Shown here in pieces: positions 1 through 11,748 of a stretch of 64,000 bases of DNA. Position 1 is the first letter of the stretch; each line of letters starts with the position of its first letter. Source of the stretch: Piromyces finnis. Taxonomy: Eukaryota; Neocallimastigomycota; Neocallimastigomycetes; Neocallimastigales; Neocallimastigaceae. The position numbers and the translations under genes are program-made. The notes under the pieces are model-generated. The model was not told the DNA's origin. It saw nothing but the letters and a program-made list of their open reading frames with translations, and did no database searches. The DNA is taken from positions 1,105,501 to 1,169,500 of the forward strand of contig MCFH01000005.1 of the NCBI GenBank assembly GCA_002104945.1, written 5' to 3'.

Positions 1-2497
1 ATTATTCGTCAAAACCCTCCTATATTACATTAAACACGACGTTAGAAAAAGATATTGAAATTGCCTCTGGAGGCCATTTATCCTTGTTATTTACATTATT
101 TGATGAATTTGATAATATTGTTTATGATATTTCAAATTATTATCAATCCATTTCAATAAAAATTAAATTAATTGAAAATACACTACCATCGATGGGTAAA
201 ATGATGGAAAAGGGAATAAAAATTGATAAATATAGTCATCATTATTTATTAAGCAATATTTGTTCTTTTAATAATGGTATTTATAAAAAAAAAAAAAATA
301 AAAAAATTTTTTTTTTCATTTATTTATTTATCTATATCTATATCAATATCTATATATACTTTGATTATTTTTACTTTAGTATTATAATAAATTGGAACAT
401 ATAATTTTTATAATAATTTCGATATTATTATTATATTTAATGTTTTACATATATATATTTTTAAATAGGTCAATGTATATTAAATAATATGAGAATATAT
501 TCCAACCCAAAAAATTATATAATGCAATTTACAGTTGATAATTATTATGATAATATTCAGTTTAAACGTAATGATATTCCATTGAGAATAACAGGATGTA
601 ATGATAATCAAATACAAATGTATGATAGAAATAATATTTTACATTGTATAGATCCATTATGTGATGATTCTTGTCCAGTATCAACAACAGCTATATGTGT
701 TCCATCCATTGATAATAAATATAATTATTCCTATTTAAATCATTGCCAATGTTTACTTGGATATGAAGGGCCCCATTGTGAAAATAAAAAATTTATTGAT
801 TTCAAGTAAAAAAAAAAAAAATTACTATATATTACTATTTTTTTTTTTTTACTATTAATATTAAATGAAATGAATAATAAATAATAAATATTATTTATTC
901 TTTTTTTTTTTTATTATTATTATTATTTTAATATATAAATATATATAATATAAAATATAATATTTATCTATCTATCTATCTATTAGTAATCTTAATAATA
1001 AAATTGCTACTATAAATCTTGCAGAATTAATGATTGTCATTCTATCCATGGTATATATAATTTACAATAAAGATAAAAGGGTAATCAAGGATTTAGGCGT
1101 ATTAAAAATTTTAATATTTCATGTTGGAATGATAATGATATTCATAAGTAATTTCTTTTCGACCTATATGAATTTTACGGGATGTTCCTTTCATTTCTTA
1201 TTTAAATTTTTAGGAATTGGACTTGTTGTCATTACGTATTATAGTTTTATATTTTTGGCGATAGGATTAGGGGTATTAAGTCATAATGATGAAAAATTTA
1301 AGGCAATTATGAATGAATTTTTATCCTTAAATAATAGTTATGGAACGGGAGGAAGGTATCAATCGATTGACAGTTTAAAAAATAGTACTGTTGATTTAAG
1401 AGATTTTGATTTAAAATTAAATCAAGAAGTACACCTGGTCAATCCTATCAAGGAATGTAAATCCATTGAAGAAATTAATAAAGATATAGAATTAAAATTA
1501 ATGAAATTTAGTTCCTCAACAACCCTTGAAAAAATTAAACCTGCCAAAAATTCAACATTAACAAGAAATGGAGTACTAACATCCAAACTTAAACAATGCT
1601 ATAGAAAAATGGCCTCCGAAGAAAGTATTTTTTTCAGGGATACCCATGAAAAATTTAATCTTAATAATAGTAGTGTATTGGAATTAATCATTAAATCAAC
1701 CCATTCTTTTATCAAAGAATTATTTATTTTTAATATAATATACACAGTAATTCTTGTTTTTTTGATTATTTTTCAAAAAGTAAATAATACTGACAAGGGT
1801 TCAAAACGTTTTGTTCAAAATTTGAATGGGGATTGGATCTATCGATGTTCCCTTGACCATCCCAATTTAGTTTTAAATTTCATTTATTTTACCCTAATGG
1901 TAATACTATTAATTCAGGGAAGAAAACTTTACAAATATGAATGTATATTTAAGCCTGTTCTATATCTTAGTATTGCAAGCTATATTATGATTTTTTGTCC
2001 ATTACTAAGTGTAATTTAATATATATATATATATTTTATTTATTTTAATATTTTTTTAGTTAAACAATTCAATTTTATATTATACTAACTTTATTACCTT
2101 TTTTTTTTTATTGAATATATAAAAAAAGAATTTTAGTTATTTCTTTGTTAAACAAAGTAAGGTTGTTGTTGATTCTATAATTAATTCAATATGTTATTTC
2201 ATTTGCTTTATCATATTTATACATAAAATAGTATATTATATTTTGATAAATGATGAAAACAATGCCAAAAAATATTTTGTATATGATAAAAAGGAAAGAC
2301 GTAATTCATCTTCTTCCGTCATGCTATTATACGAAAGCAGAGAAGATAATCGACAATCTGATTTAATTATACAAAATTATATAGAGTTATACCGCTGTTG
2401 TTCAAAAATATTTGAATTTAATCAAGGAAAAATTCGATACATTGGTAGTACAAGTAGTTTAAATATTAGTAGTGAATATCTAAGGACGATTGATTAA
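1..2497 (+). CDS. Class C-like 7TM receptor with EGF-like module (5' truncated)
   Basis: The gene enters from the left edge and 656 residues are visible. Inferred exons are 1-276, 469-805, 987-2010 and 2162-2497; all junctions keep frame (the third intron, gtaatt...taag, is the least certain). Exon 2 encodes a Cys-rich EGF-like module ending CQCLLGYEGPHCE, which should be extracellular. Exon 3 gives six hydrophobic segments and exon 4 completes the seventh. A Cys at the start of TM3 (TGCSFHF) and one in the loop after TM4 (YRCSLDHPN) match the TM3-ECL2 disulphide of class C receptors. The TM3-TM4 loop is unusually long, roughly 145 hydrophilic residues. The C-terminal tail is charged and short. 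The ligand domain lies mostly off the window. The family call rests on topology and local motifs; the ligand is unknown. Confidence 0.7.
963..984. repeat. (TATC)n microsatellite inside receptor intron 2
   Basis: Four to five TATC units lie directly upstream of the TATTAG acceptor of the second intron of the receptor gene and form its pyrimidine-containing tract. Confidence 0.8.
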
Positions 2498-2500
2498 CGC

Positions 2501-2531
<31 letters not shown>

Positions 2532-3176
2532 TAATAATTTGTGTAAATTTTAGTATAAAATTTTATAAAATTTTATAAAGTAAAAAGTAATATAATAATA
2601 TAAATAAAATACTATGCTTAATATTAATCTGAAACGTAATTATAATGACAACATTATTATAATAATATTATTCTATTTTACACAATAAAAATATAAGTAA
2701 AACATATTTTAAAATTTATATATTTTTTTTTTAAAAATTCATTATTTTTTTAATTTTTTTATTGGCTTGTTTTATTATTGTTATTTTTTTTTATAATAAA
2801 TTAATAATATTTCTTTTTTTTTTTTTTTTTTTTTTTCTTTTTTTTTTTTATTCATTTGTTAATAAAAAAACAAAGAATTAAAAATAAGATATATATTGAT
2901 ATTACTTTTATAATTAAATTATATCTATATCAATAAAAAAAATATATGTATATATACAAAAAAAAAATAAAAATTTATTTTAATGTGTATACTAAAGATA
3001 CATACACATCAATCGATAGATTAAATATTAAATAGTAACTGTGCTTGATATTTTTTTTTTTTTTTTAAATTAATAGAAATGGTTTGATATTTTAATATTT
3101 TAATAGAAATTACTTAAAAAATTTTGATATATTCATGATAAAAATCTTTTTTTTTTTTTTTTTTGGTTTTTTTTTT
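2498..3176. other. Convergent intergenic spacer
   Basis: This lies between the 3' ends of the receptor gene and the first DHA2 exporter. It is nearly pure A/T with T tracts of up to about 20 bases. I see no ORF with protein-like composition and no RNA gene. It presumably holds both 3' UTRs and poly(A) sites, which cannot be pinpointed in such AT-rich sequence. Confidence 0.7.
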
Positions 3177-4766
3177 TTAACTACTTTCTCCAATAACAAT
3201 CTCAACATCCCTTACATCATCGTCCTTTCCTTTTCCCTTTTCATTTCCCTTTTCTTTTTCCCTTTTCTTTTCCTTTTCTTTTCTTTTTTCTTTACCTTCC
3301 TTTATTAATCCACCAAAACTGTCAGAAGTACTACTTTCCCCAAATTCTGAATTGTCATCATCTGGTAAAGAAATGAAATTATGTTCATTGGCAAAGATAC
3401 CAAATAATAATATAATAACTGATATTATAGCCATACATAAGAAAACAACCTTTATACCGAACAAATCTGGATATGGATTTGTTTCTTTTACAGTATCTGA
3501 AACCATACTCATAATAGATACGAATAAAGCAGTACCAATACTCATACTAAGAATTCTGAAAGCATTTTGAGTAGCAGTACCATCAGCAGTTTTATGTTCT
3601 GGAACACCCTTCATTCCCCATGTAATAACTGGCATTGTAATAACACCCATAGCTAAACATCTAGCAATATTAATAGTAGATACAACCCATATATCTGTAT
3701 TGATGTTAACAAAGAAAAGAGCAAGATTACTAATGGAAGAAACAATACCAGCGAAAAGGAATAAAGGTTTAATACCCATTTTATCGTATAATTTTCCAGC
3801 ATATGGACTAATTACAGATAAAGCTAATGAACCTGGTAAAATAGCTATACCTGACATGGTAGCTGAATAACCCATGACAGTTTGGAAATAGATTGGGAAA
3901 ATAACAGCTGAACCATTCAAAATTAATTGAATAATACCAGTAGTAATGACACCGAGAGCAAATTCGGTATGCTTAAATACACGAATATCTAAGAATGGAA
4001 TTGTAACATGCAATTGACGAATTGCGAATATTAAACCTGTAATGATACCAACGATAAATGTTCCTGTAACTTGATAACTGACAAATTCATAATCCCCAAA
4101 ATTACCAATAGCCAAAGTAACACCACCAAAAGCTAAAGCACTTAAAACAAAGGATATGAAATCAAAGTGACTTTCTCTATTTGGTAAAACATCATCAAAA
4201 ATAATAATAGTGTAAATTAAGCACATAATCATAATAGCCATGGCCAAAACAAAAATCATTCTCCAACCAACTGAATCAACTAACACACCTGAAATAGTAG
4301 GAGCAATAATTGGAGCAGCACCAAGAGATAATCCAAACCAACCCATGGCATAACCTCTTTCTGCTGGGGGATAAATCGTTAGAATAATAGTTTGTGCCAA
4401 AGATGACATTAAACCACTTCCAAATGCTTGTACAATTCTACCAGTTAACAACATTGGGAAATTAACAGAGAATAAAGCGATAGTTAAACCAACCAAGAAA
4501 AAGAAGATAGCTGTCAAGAATAATTTTTTTGTTTTGAAATGATTCATAAGGAAGGATGTTAAAGGAATAATAATAGACATTGTTAAAGTGAAACCACTTG
4601 TTAACCATTGAGCAGTACTAACATCTACATGAAATTCCTTCATAATAGGTGGTAAAGCGGTAGTTAATGCTGTTGTAAGCATTGTTCCTGAAAACATGGA
4701 TATATTAACATTGATAAAAATCAATGAACGTTTTTTACTTGATAGTTCAACTGCTGGATGACTCAT
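3177..4766 (-). CDS. MFS drug:H+ antiporter, DHA2 (14-TM) family
   Basis: An uninterrupted 529-residue protein with about 14 hydrophobic segments. Visible DHA2 hallmarks are the TM1 region (TALTTALPPIMKEF), a loop 2-3 motif-A-like basic stretch (NHFKTKKLFL), GRIVQAFGSGL in TM4, and the antiporter motif C region (GAAPIIAPTISGVLVD) followed by GWRMIF. The C-terminus, after the last membrane segment, is a highly charged Lys/Glu/Gly tail. The family exports drugs, bile acids or other toxic compounds across the plasma membrane in exchange for protons; the substrate here cannot be read from sequence. The gene has no intron, unlike most conserved genes in the window, and resembles the EmrB/QacA/LmrB group of bacteria, so transfer from bacteria is plausible. 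A paralogue lies 2.1 kb upstream on the same strand. The start is the first ATG and precedes the membrane domain by a short polar stretch. Confidence 0.9.
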   Translation of the reverse strand: MSHPAVELSSKKRSLIFINVNISMFSGTMLTTALTTALPPIMKEFHVDVSTAQWLTSGFTLTMSIIIPLTSFLMNHFKTKKLFLTAIFFFLVGLTIALFSVNFPMLLTGRIVQAFGSGLMSSLAQTIILTIYPPAERGYAMGWFGLSLGAAPIIAPTISGVLVDSVGWRMIFVLAMAIMIMCLIYTIIIFDDVLPNRESHFDFISFVLSALAFGGVTLAIGNFGDYEFVSYQVTGTFIVGIITGLIFAIRQLHVTIPFLDIRVFKHTEFALGVITTGIIQLILNGSAVIFPIYFQTVMGYSATMSGIAILPGSLALSVISPYAGKLYDKMGIKPLFLFAGIVSSISNLALFFVNINTDIWVVSTINIARCLAMGVITMPVITWGMKGVPEHKTADGTATQNAFRILSMSIGTALFVSIMSMVSDTVKETNPYPDLFGIKVVFLCMAIISVIILLFGIFANEHNFISLPDDDNSEFGESSTSDSFGGLIKEGKEKRKEKEKKREKEKGNEKGKGKDDDVRDVEIVIGESS

Positions 4767-6863
4767 TTTAAATATTTTATGTCTATTTAAAATATTTTGA
4801 GTTTGTTTTTTTTTTCTTTTTTCTTTTTTTTTTTTTTTCCTTTCTATATTTTTTCTTTAGTTTTTAATAATAGTTTTATCCTTTTTATTATTATTCTTTT
4901 TCTTTAATATTTTTAATATTATATTATTTTTCTTACAAATACATTAAAAACTTTTTTTTTTATTTTTTAAACTAATTAAATTGTAATATCTATGTTTTTT
5001 ACTATTATTTTTTTTATCTAGTTTAATAAAAAGAATTCTTTTTGCTAATTACTTTTTATAAAAGTTTTAAATACTTTCTGTTATATCATTTTTCGATGGT
5101 TTATTTAAAAATCAGACGAACTTTTCAACACTATTTATATAGTTTTAAACTTTTTAGATTTCCAAAATCTTTATTATTTTTTATTGGCCAATTTTAATAT
5201 TTTAATTTTTTAGATTAAAAAATTTAAAAAAAGATAAATAAATTAAAAAAAAAAAAGATTTTTTTCTCGATGAAAAAAGTTTATTATAATTTTATTATGG
5301 AATGAAAAAGTTTTTAAAAAAGAAATAATTATTTTAGTTTTATTGTAAAATACAAATAGAAGAAATATACTTTAAAATGATAATAGCATGTTTTTGTTAA
5401 TAAATTCCATTTTTACTAATCAAAAAAAAAAAAAGTATCATATAAAAAGATAAAATAAAAGAAATTAATAAAAATATATTTCTACCATGATATATAATAA
5501 TATATAATAACATATATAAAGAAAATATAAAATAATATATAATAAAATATAATAAAATAATATCAAAAATATTTAAAATGTTTAAAATTTCAAAGTAAAA
5601 ATTAAAATTAAATTAATAGCTAAAAATGGATAAAAATCAGCAGATTTTAGTGGATAAAATAAAATATCAAAAAAATGATAAAGATAAAAAAATTTTAAAA
5701 TTTTCTTTTTTTTTACTTATCAAAAAATATATATTACATTACATTATTTCTATAAATTCCAAGGAATGGTAATTATTTATTACATTAAATAAAATGTAGT
5801 AAAATTTTTTTATATTTAATTTTTCCTTTAATTTGATATAATATCAAGAAAAATTCCTTTTAAAATATACAATATTCTATAATATAATTATTAATATATA
5901 TTGTATTTTAATTATCAATTATTATTATTATATATAACTATTAATATATATTTTAATTATCAATTATTATTATTATTATTATAATTTTGATATTATAATA
6001 GTATAATCAAATTATTTTCTATTTCTATATCATTATCTATTTGATTTATAATGGTGACCTTTTAAAAATTGTGGAATTATGGTAATATCGTAATATCTAT
6101 GGAAAAAGAATTAAAAATCATTAGTCATTAAAATCCGCATAAACAAGGTTTTTTTTTTTTTTTCTTTTCCGTTTTTATTTTTATTTTTATTATTAGAATT
6201 AAAAAATTTAAATAAATAAATCTTAAATAAATATTAATATATATGAAAAATAAAATTTTAAAATTGCCTATCTAAATTCCTTCCTAATTCTATTCTATTT
6301 TTTATTTATAAAATTAGTTTCTTTTCCCCATCCTTTTGTATGGTTATATTTATTATAAATTGTATAATTATCATAACTAGTTTTTTTTTTTTTAAATATT
6401 TTTAAATATTTTTAAATGGAATATTAATTGAGTTTATATAATGTTCTATTTTTTTGGTGAATGGATTATTTCATTGTAATTATCAATAATAATATTAATT
6501 TTTCATAATTATATTTGTTTAATGATTAATTAATAAAAATGAAATATTATTAATGAAAAAAAAAAAATTAATCTATTTATTTATTAGTTATAATTATTAA
6601 TACTATTATCTATTCCTTATTAAAAATTAATATTATTAATATTATAATTGATAATTATTATGAATAGGATGATTATTTTGATGATTAGGATGATGATTAA
6701 TCATAATAATTATTATTAGCAGTAGTAGTAGTATTAGGGTGGTTATCTATTAATTATTATCATCATTGACTCTTTTTTCCTTTTTACTATTATATTAAAT
6801 TTTTATCAATGATGATGATGATGATGATGATGATGATATACTTTTATGAAATAGTATATTCAT
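4767..6863. other. Intergenic region upstream of the first DHA2 gene
   Basis: This 2.1 kb A/T-rich stretch separates the two tandem exporters. It holds the promoter of the left gene and the 3' end of the right one. Short ORFs are all random-looking Lys/Asn/Ile strings. No RNA gene, transposon end or conserved box is evident. Confidence 0.6.
6811..6837. repeat. (GAT)9 microsatellite
   Basis: Nine GAT units lie just downstream of the stop codon of the second DHA2 exporter, so probably in its 3' UTR. Confidence 0.9.
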
Positions 6864-8498
6864 TCAATTCAATGGTTGACTTTTTTTATTATCAACAATG
6901 ACTTCAACTTCATTTAATTCTTCTTCCTTACTAATATTTTCATCATTTTCATTTATTTTTTCTTCCATTGGAATCTTTTTGCTTTTTTCTTCTTTACTTT
7001 TTAATGTGAATTTACTATCACATCCAAATATACCAAATAATAGAATAATAAAGGATAAAATAGCCATACATAAGAATACAAAATTAATACCATAAAGTTG
7101 TGGCTCTTTTTTAGTATCTTTTACAAAATTAGTAACTGTAGTCATTACTGATACGAATAATGCTGTACCAATGGCACCACTAACAATTCTAAAGGAATTA
7201 ATAGTAGCTGAACCATCGGTAGTTTTCGAAGCTGGAATTCTACTCATACCCCATGTAATAACTGGCATAGTTAAAACACCAAGAGAAATACATCTAACGA
7301 TATTAATGGCGGCTACTACCCAAATATTGGTATTGATTGTAATAAAGTATAATACAAGATTACTTAAAGTAGAAAAAATACCTGCGAAAAGGAATAATAC
7401 TTTAATACCCATTTTATCATATATTTTACCAGCAAATGGACTGATAATGGCTAGTGAAAGTGAACCTGGTAATACTGCAAGACCAGAAATAGTAGCTGAA
7501 CATCCTTTAACTTGTTGGAAATAAAGTGGGAAAATAACAGCTGAACCCATGATAATTAATTGAATAGCAATAGTGGTCATGGCTGCAATGGCAAGACTTT
7601 TGTGTTTTAAAACACTAATATCTAAAAATGGTGATTTTGCGTGTAATTGACGATAAACAAATATTACCGATGCAACTAAACCAATAATTAATACCATCAA
7701 AACTTGATAACTAACAAAATCATAAGTACCAAAGTTACCAACAGCTAAAGTAATACCACCAAAGGTTAATGCACTCAAAATAAAAGAAAAAGCATCAAAT
7801 TTTACTTTTTTGTTTGGTAAACAATCTGTGAAAACAAAAAGGGTATAAATTAAAGTAATGGCCATGATAGCAATAGATACAACAAAAATCATTCTCCAAC
7901 CAACAGAATCTGCTAATATACCAGCAATAGTAGGTGCAATGACAGGTGCTGCACCAACAGATAAACCATACCATCCCATAGCAGAACCTCTTCTTTCTGG
8001 AGGATAAATAGTTAATATAATAACTTGTGCCATTGATGATAATAAACCACTTCCAAAGGCTTGAATGACTCTACCAACTAACATCATATAAAAGTTAACA
8101 GAGAATAAAGCGATGGTTAAACCAGTTAAAAATAAACCAATGGCTGATAAGAAAAGTCTCCTTGTTCTAAATCTAGTAATAAGAAATGAGGTAAGTGGAA
8201 TCATAATTGACATTGCTAAACTAAAACCACTTGTTAACCATTGTCCTGTATTTACACTAATATTAAAATCTTTTATTATTGGAGGTAAAGCTGTGGTTAA
8301 TGCTGTTTGAAGCATAATACCGGCGATACATGAAATATTAACATTGATAAAAATTTGAGAACGCTTTTTATCAGAAATTTCCATATATCTTTTTTTTGTT
8401 AATTCTTCATGCTCCTTTTCGCTTAATTCTTTTGTTTGATTATTAGAATCTTTTTCTATTGATACATCTTCCTTTTTGGTTTCGGTTGATAAACCCAT
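6864..8498 (-). CDS. MFS drug:H+ antiporter, DHA2 family (paralogue)
   Basis: An intronless 544-residue protein, clearly paralogous to the exporter 2.1 kb downstream over the whole membrane domain. Shared blocks include GQWLTSGFSLAMSI, GRVIQAFGSGLLSS, GAAPVIAPTIAGILADS followed by GWRMIF, and PGSLSLAIISPFAGKIYDK. It differs by an N-terminal polar extension of about 35 residues rich in Lys/Glu and by an acidic C-terminal tail. About 14 membrane segments are expected, giving a proton-coupled exporter of the plasma membrane or vacuole. The same-strand tandem arrangement fits local duplication followed by divergence. The absence of introns and the bacterial look suggest an acquired ancestor. The ATG at 8498 is the first in frame and follows an A/T leader. 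Confidence 0.9.
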   Translation of the reverse strand: MGLSTETKKEDVSIEKDSNNQTKELSEKEHEELTKKRYMEISDKKRSQIFINVNISCIAGIMLQTALTTALPPIIKDFNISVNTGQWLTSGFSLAMSIMIPLTSFLITRFRTRRLFLSAIGLFLTGLTIALFSVNFYMMLVGRVIQAFGSGLLSSMAQVIILTIYPPERRGSAMGWYGLSVGAAPVIAPTIAGILADSVGWRMIFVVSIAIMAITLIYTLFVFTDCLPNKKVKFDAFSFILSALTFGGITLAVGNFGTYDFVSYQVLMVLIIGLVASVIFVYRQLHAKSPFLDISVLKHKSLAIAAMTTIAIQLIIMGSAVIFPLYFQQVKGCSATISGLAVLPGSLSLAIISPFAGKIYDKMGIKVLFLFAGIFSTLSNLVLYFITINTNIWVVAAINIVRCISLGVLTMPVITWGMSRIPASKTTDGSATINSFRIVSGAIGTALFVSVMTTVTNFVKDTKKEPQLYGINFVFLCMAILSFIILLFGIFGCDSKFTLKSKEEKSKKIPMEEKINENDENISKEEELNEVEVIVDNKKSQPLN

Positions 8499-10539
8499 TT
8501 TTTCAATTTATAACTTGTGTTTTAATGAAAATATAAATTTAACGTTTATTATTTGTTTTTGAAAATTTAACTTTTAAAAGAGATATAATTTAAAAAAGAT
8601 ATAATTTTTAATATTTTAAAAAAAATATAATTAATTTATTTTAAAAGTATTATTGAAATAATATTATTGAAACAGTTTTTTTTTTTTTTTTTTTTTTGTA
8701 AAAGTGATAATTTCCTTTCTTATTAAAGTTCAATGACTGAATTTTTAATTCTAGAAATTTATTTTATTTATATTTTATTATTTTATTTATTTATTTATTA
8801 TTATTTTATTTTTTTTAGTTTTTATCAACTTCTTTACTACTTAATTTCAATATTAATTGCAGTAAATTTCAAAATATCTTTTACACTCTTTTATTTAAAT
8901 TGATACTAATTATTAATAATTTTTTTTTTTTTTTTTTTTTTAAAATTTATAATTTTTCTTTTAATTATTCATTTTAAAAAATCTAAAATTTTATAATTTT
9001 ATTAATAATCAAAAATTTATCCAATAACCATTTCAAAGTCACGCTTTTTTATTTTATTATTAGTAAATTATCCGTTACACGATTTTTTATTGAAATTATT
9101 TTCGGTGATTATTATTTCTTATTTCCGCCTTTTTTTTAATTATTTCATCTAAATATATTTATAGATTAATAATACAAATAATGATACAAAATAATAAACA
9201 TAGTAATAAATATAATAATACAAAATATACAAAATAATAAGTTTATTTTTTTTTTAATATATAATAATTAAATAAATAGTTTAATATAAAGATTTTAATA
9301 GTTTGATTATTTTAAAAACAACCGTTGTTGTCACTTTAGAAAGTGTATAGGAGTTTATACGACAATTCTTGAATATATTAAATCAATAATTACCACCATA
9401 ATAAATTCCTACATTTTTTTCATCTTTAATGTATACAAAACATAAATAAATAATATTATTTACATTTTGTTTTTTTTTTTACTTTGATGATGACGGTGAT
9501 TTTATTAATAGAATAATAAAAGATCAATAGACTATTGAGAATTTGGTAATAATATTTATAATTTTTATATCAACCATAAATAAGTACAGATTTGTTATGT
9601 TTGTAGAGTTATAGAAAAAATGTCTTTTTTTTTTTTACTATTAAAATTCTACTTTATAATAAATTTCAAAAAAAGAGTGCATTGCATTGATTGATATACA
9701 ACATAATTTACATACATAAAATATGGAATAAACATAACACAAATATAATATTAATATATTTTTAATATATTTTTAATTTTATAATATATTAAAAATAATT
9801 ATTATTGGTTAATTCTATTCTGTAATTTAATTGAATGATACAACAAAACATTTTAATTTAAATTACCATTTTTAACAGTATAAAAAAAAAATGCTAAAAA
9901 AGTTTATTTATTAGAAAGGAAGGGTGTGATTAAGCCTTTTTAATACTTTACAATTTATATAATCATAATAATTTAATTTATAAATTCTATTATTAGCCAT
10001 TTCCTTTTCTTTCTTTTATTCATTTTACTTTATAATTAATACACTCAATTTAAAATTATCACAAAGAAACCAATCTCAATTTCAAAATAATTTATTTTAT
10101 TATCATAAAAAAATAAATATATAAAAGCAATATATAATTAAAAAATTACTTAGAGCCATAAAATTTATAAATCTCAAGTGTTTATTTATATCTATATAAA
10201 TACATATATTTTTTTAATAGAAATGACATTTCAAGATTTCTGTTTTCTTAGGTATTAAGATATACAATTAATAATATTATAAAAAAAAGTTTTTTTTTTT
10301 TTTTTTTCTTTTTTAATAGTAATGTTATATAATGTAAATAATATAAATTCAAAACTTTCAACTTTTAGAATTTTTAACAAAAAAAAAAAAAAAAAAAAAA
10401 GTAAATACCCAATATTGATATTTAATTTTAAAATTATAATGTACAAACTTTTGAATAACTAATTAAACTATCATAAATTTATAGAAAAAAAAAAAATACC
10501 TATAAAAATATTTCATTATTTAAATTAAAAAAAAAAAAA
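8499..10539. other. Divergent intergenic region
   Basis: About 2 kb between the 5' ends of the second DHA2 exporter and the unrecognised gene to its right, so both promoters should lie here. The only less A/T-biased patches are around 9010-9125 (containing CCAATAACC and a TCACGC word) and 9318-9375. No ORF looks real; a Lys/Phe-rich string near 10255-10446 arises from T tracts. Confidence 0.5.
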
Positions 10540-11748
10540 ATGGAATATTCATACTTTGAAAGAAAGCATTTACCTTGTGAATGTAAATGTAAAAATTTAT
10601 ATAATATGACATTTTATAATTATAAAACAGAAAAACAATTGACTTTTCCAATTCATGTAGTAAAGAAAGAAAATACTATCTATAAATCTCTAAATGATAT
10701 TGTAGAAATACTTAATGAATCGCTAGATATGAATGTTACAGTAAGAACTTTAACTCAAGGTACTGGCCATTATGTATTACAAAAGGATAGAGTGGTTGCT
10801 TATATGCCTTGTTGTAGATCAAATAATTATAGAGGTACTATATTTATTAATGATATTGGTTTTCGGGATACTTTAGTAAAATATTTAAATACCAGTAACT
10901 CTACAATTCAAACAAGAGCAAATGCTACAATAGAAAACATAATAAAAGTCGGAATTAATTCTAATACAATAGTCCAAATGTTAGATAGTATGGATTTAAT
11001 TTTTGAAATAACTAAGGGTCTAAAAATTAGCGATATACCAAATAGTAATTATGTTAGATCCCATTGTGTTCGACCAAAAACAATGAAATTTCAAAGCGGT
11101 CTTAATAATAATATGGATGGCAATATCTTAGACAATCAGTATGATTATAATTTTAACAGTAAATCCGATGATTTATTTGAAAAAAGAAGCATTAATAATA
11201 TTAAAAATACTATTCAATATCTTATTAATAATGATGGAAATTTTAATATTAACAAAAGTAGCAGCAGTAGCAGCACTAATAATAATAATGAGGATGAGGA
11301 AACAGATTCTATTATTGATAATAAAAATGATTTAAAGTACAATGATATCATAAATAATAAGACTAAAATTAATAATGATTATAATTTAAATGAATCTAAT
11401 AGAATCGTCAATAATAATAGTAGTATGAATAAAATGTATTTAATCAATGGAAATAAAAGAATATACAATGAAAACTTTTCCAAGGATAATAAAAAGAATA
11501 TTGTTATATTTGATTGTGATAACAGAGAAAATAATAATATTAATAGACAGGGTATTAATAATAAGAAACGTACAAGAGATGAAATTGAATCAGATGATAA
11601 AACCAGCGATAAATTATTTAAATATGAAACATCCATATCTGAAGTTTTGAATGAGAGTAATAATCCATTCAATTATTTAGAATTAAATTATCATGAACCA
11701 TTCTTTAATATTGAAATACCTGTAAGGAAAAGATTATTTTCAATATAA
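10540..11748 (+). CDS. Unrecognised Asn-rich protein, possible BRO-N-like N-terminus
   Basis: I do not recognise this 402-residue, intronless protein with certainty. Residues 1-165 are well mixed in composition and look folded, starting with a CECKC cluster. Within it, HVVKKENTIYKSLNDIVEIL (about 39-58) and FINDIGFRDTLVKYL (about 106-120) loosely recall the 'kDVakaLgy' and 'vINEsGLY.Li' blocks of BRO-N DNA-binding domains of large DNA viruses and phages. This is a weak match by eye. Residues 185-390 are Asn/Ser/Asp-rich, with a Ser run, basic clusters (KKRTRDE, RKRLF) that could be nuclear signals, and a short hydrophobic-acidic C-terminus. A nuclear regulator is possible. The ATG directly follows an A-rich leader, and no upstream coding exon was seen. 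Confidence 0.75.
   Translation: MEYSYFERKHLPCECKCKNLYNMTFYNYKTEKQLTFPIHVVKKENTIYKSLNDIVEILNESLDMNVTVRTLTQGTGHYVLQKDRVVAYMPCCRSNNYRGTIFINDIGFRDTLVKYLNTSNSTIQTRANATIENIIKVGINSNTIVQMLDSMDLIFEITKGLKISDIPNSNYVRSHCVRPKTMKFQSGLNNNMDGNILDNQYDYNFNSKSDDLFEKRSINNIKNTIQYLINNDGNFNINKSSSSSSTNNNNEDEETDSIIDNKNDLKYNDIINNKTKINNDYNLNESNRIVNNNSSMNKMYLINGNKRIYNENFSKDNKKNIVIFDCDNRENNNINRQGINNKKRTRDEIESDDKTSDKLFKYETSISEVLNESNNPFNYLELNYHEPFFNIEIPVRKRLFSI

Noticed and set aside
277-404. Continuation of the first receptor exon past position 276
   Set aside because: It turns into Lys then Phe/Ile/Tyr low-complexity sequence, while a GT donor at 277 and an AG at 467-468 join two protein-like segments in frame.
10540-11748. 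Integrated viral element around the BRO-N-like gene
   Set aside because: No other virus-like gene, terminal repeat or composition change flanks it; a single weak domain resemblance does not support an insertion.
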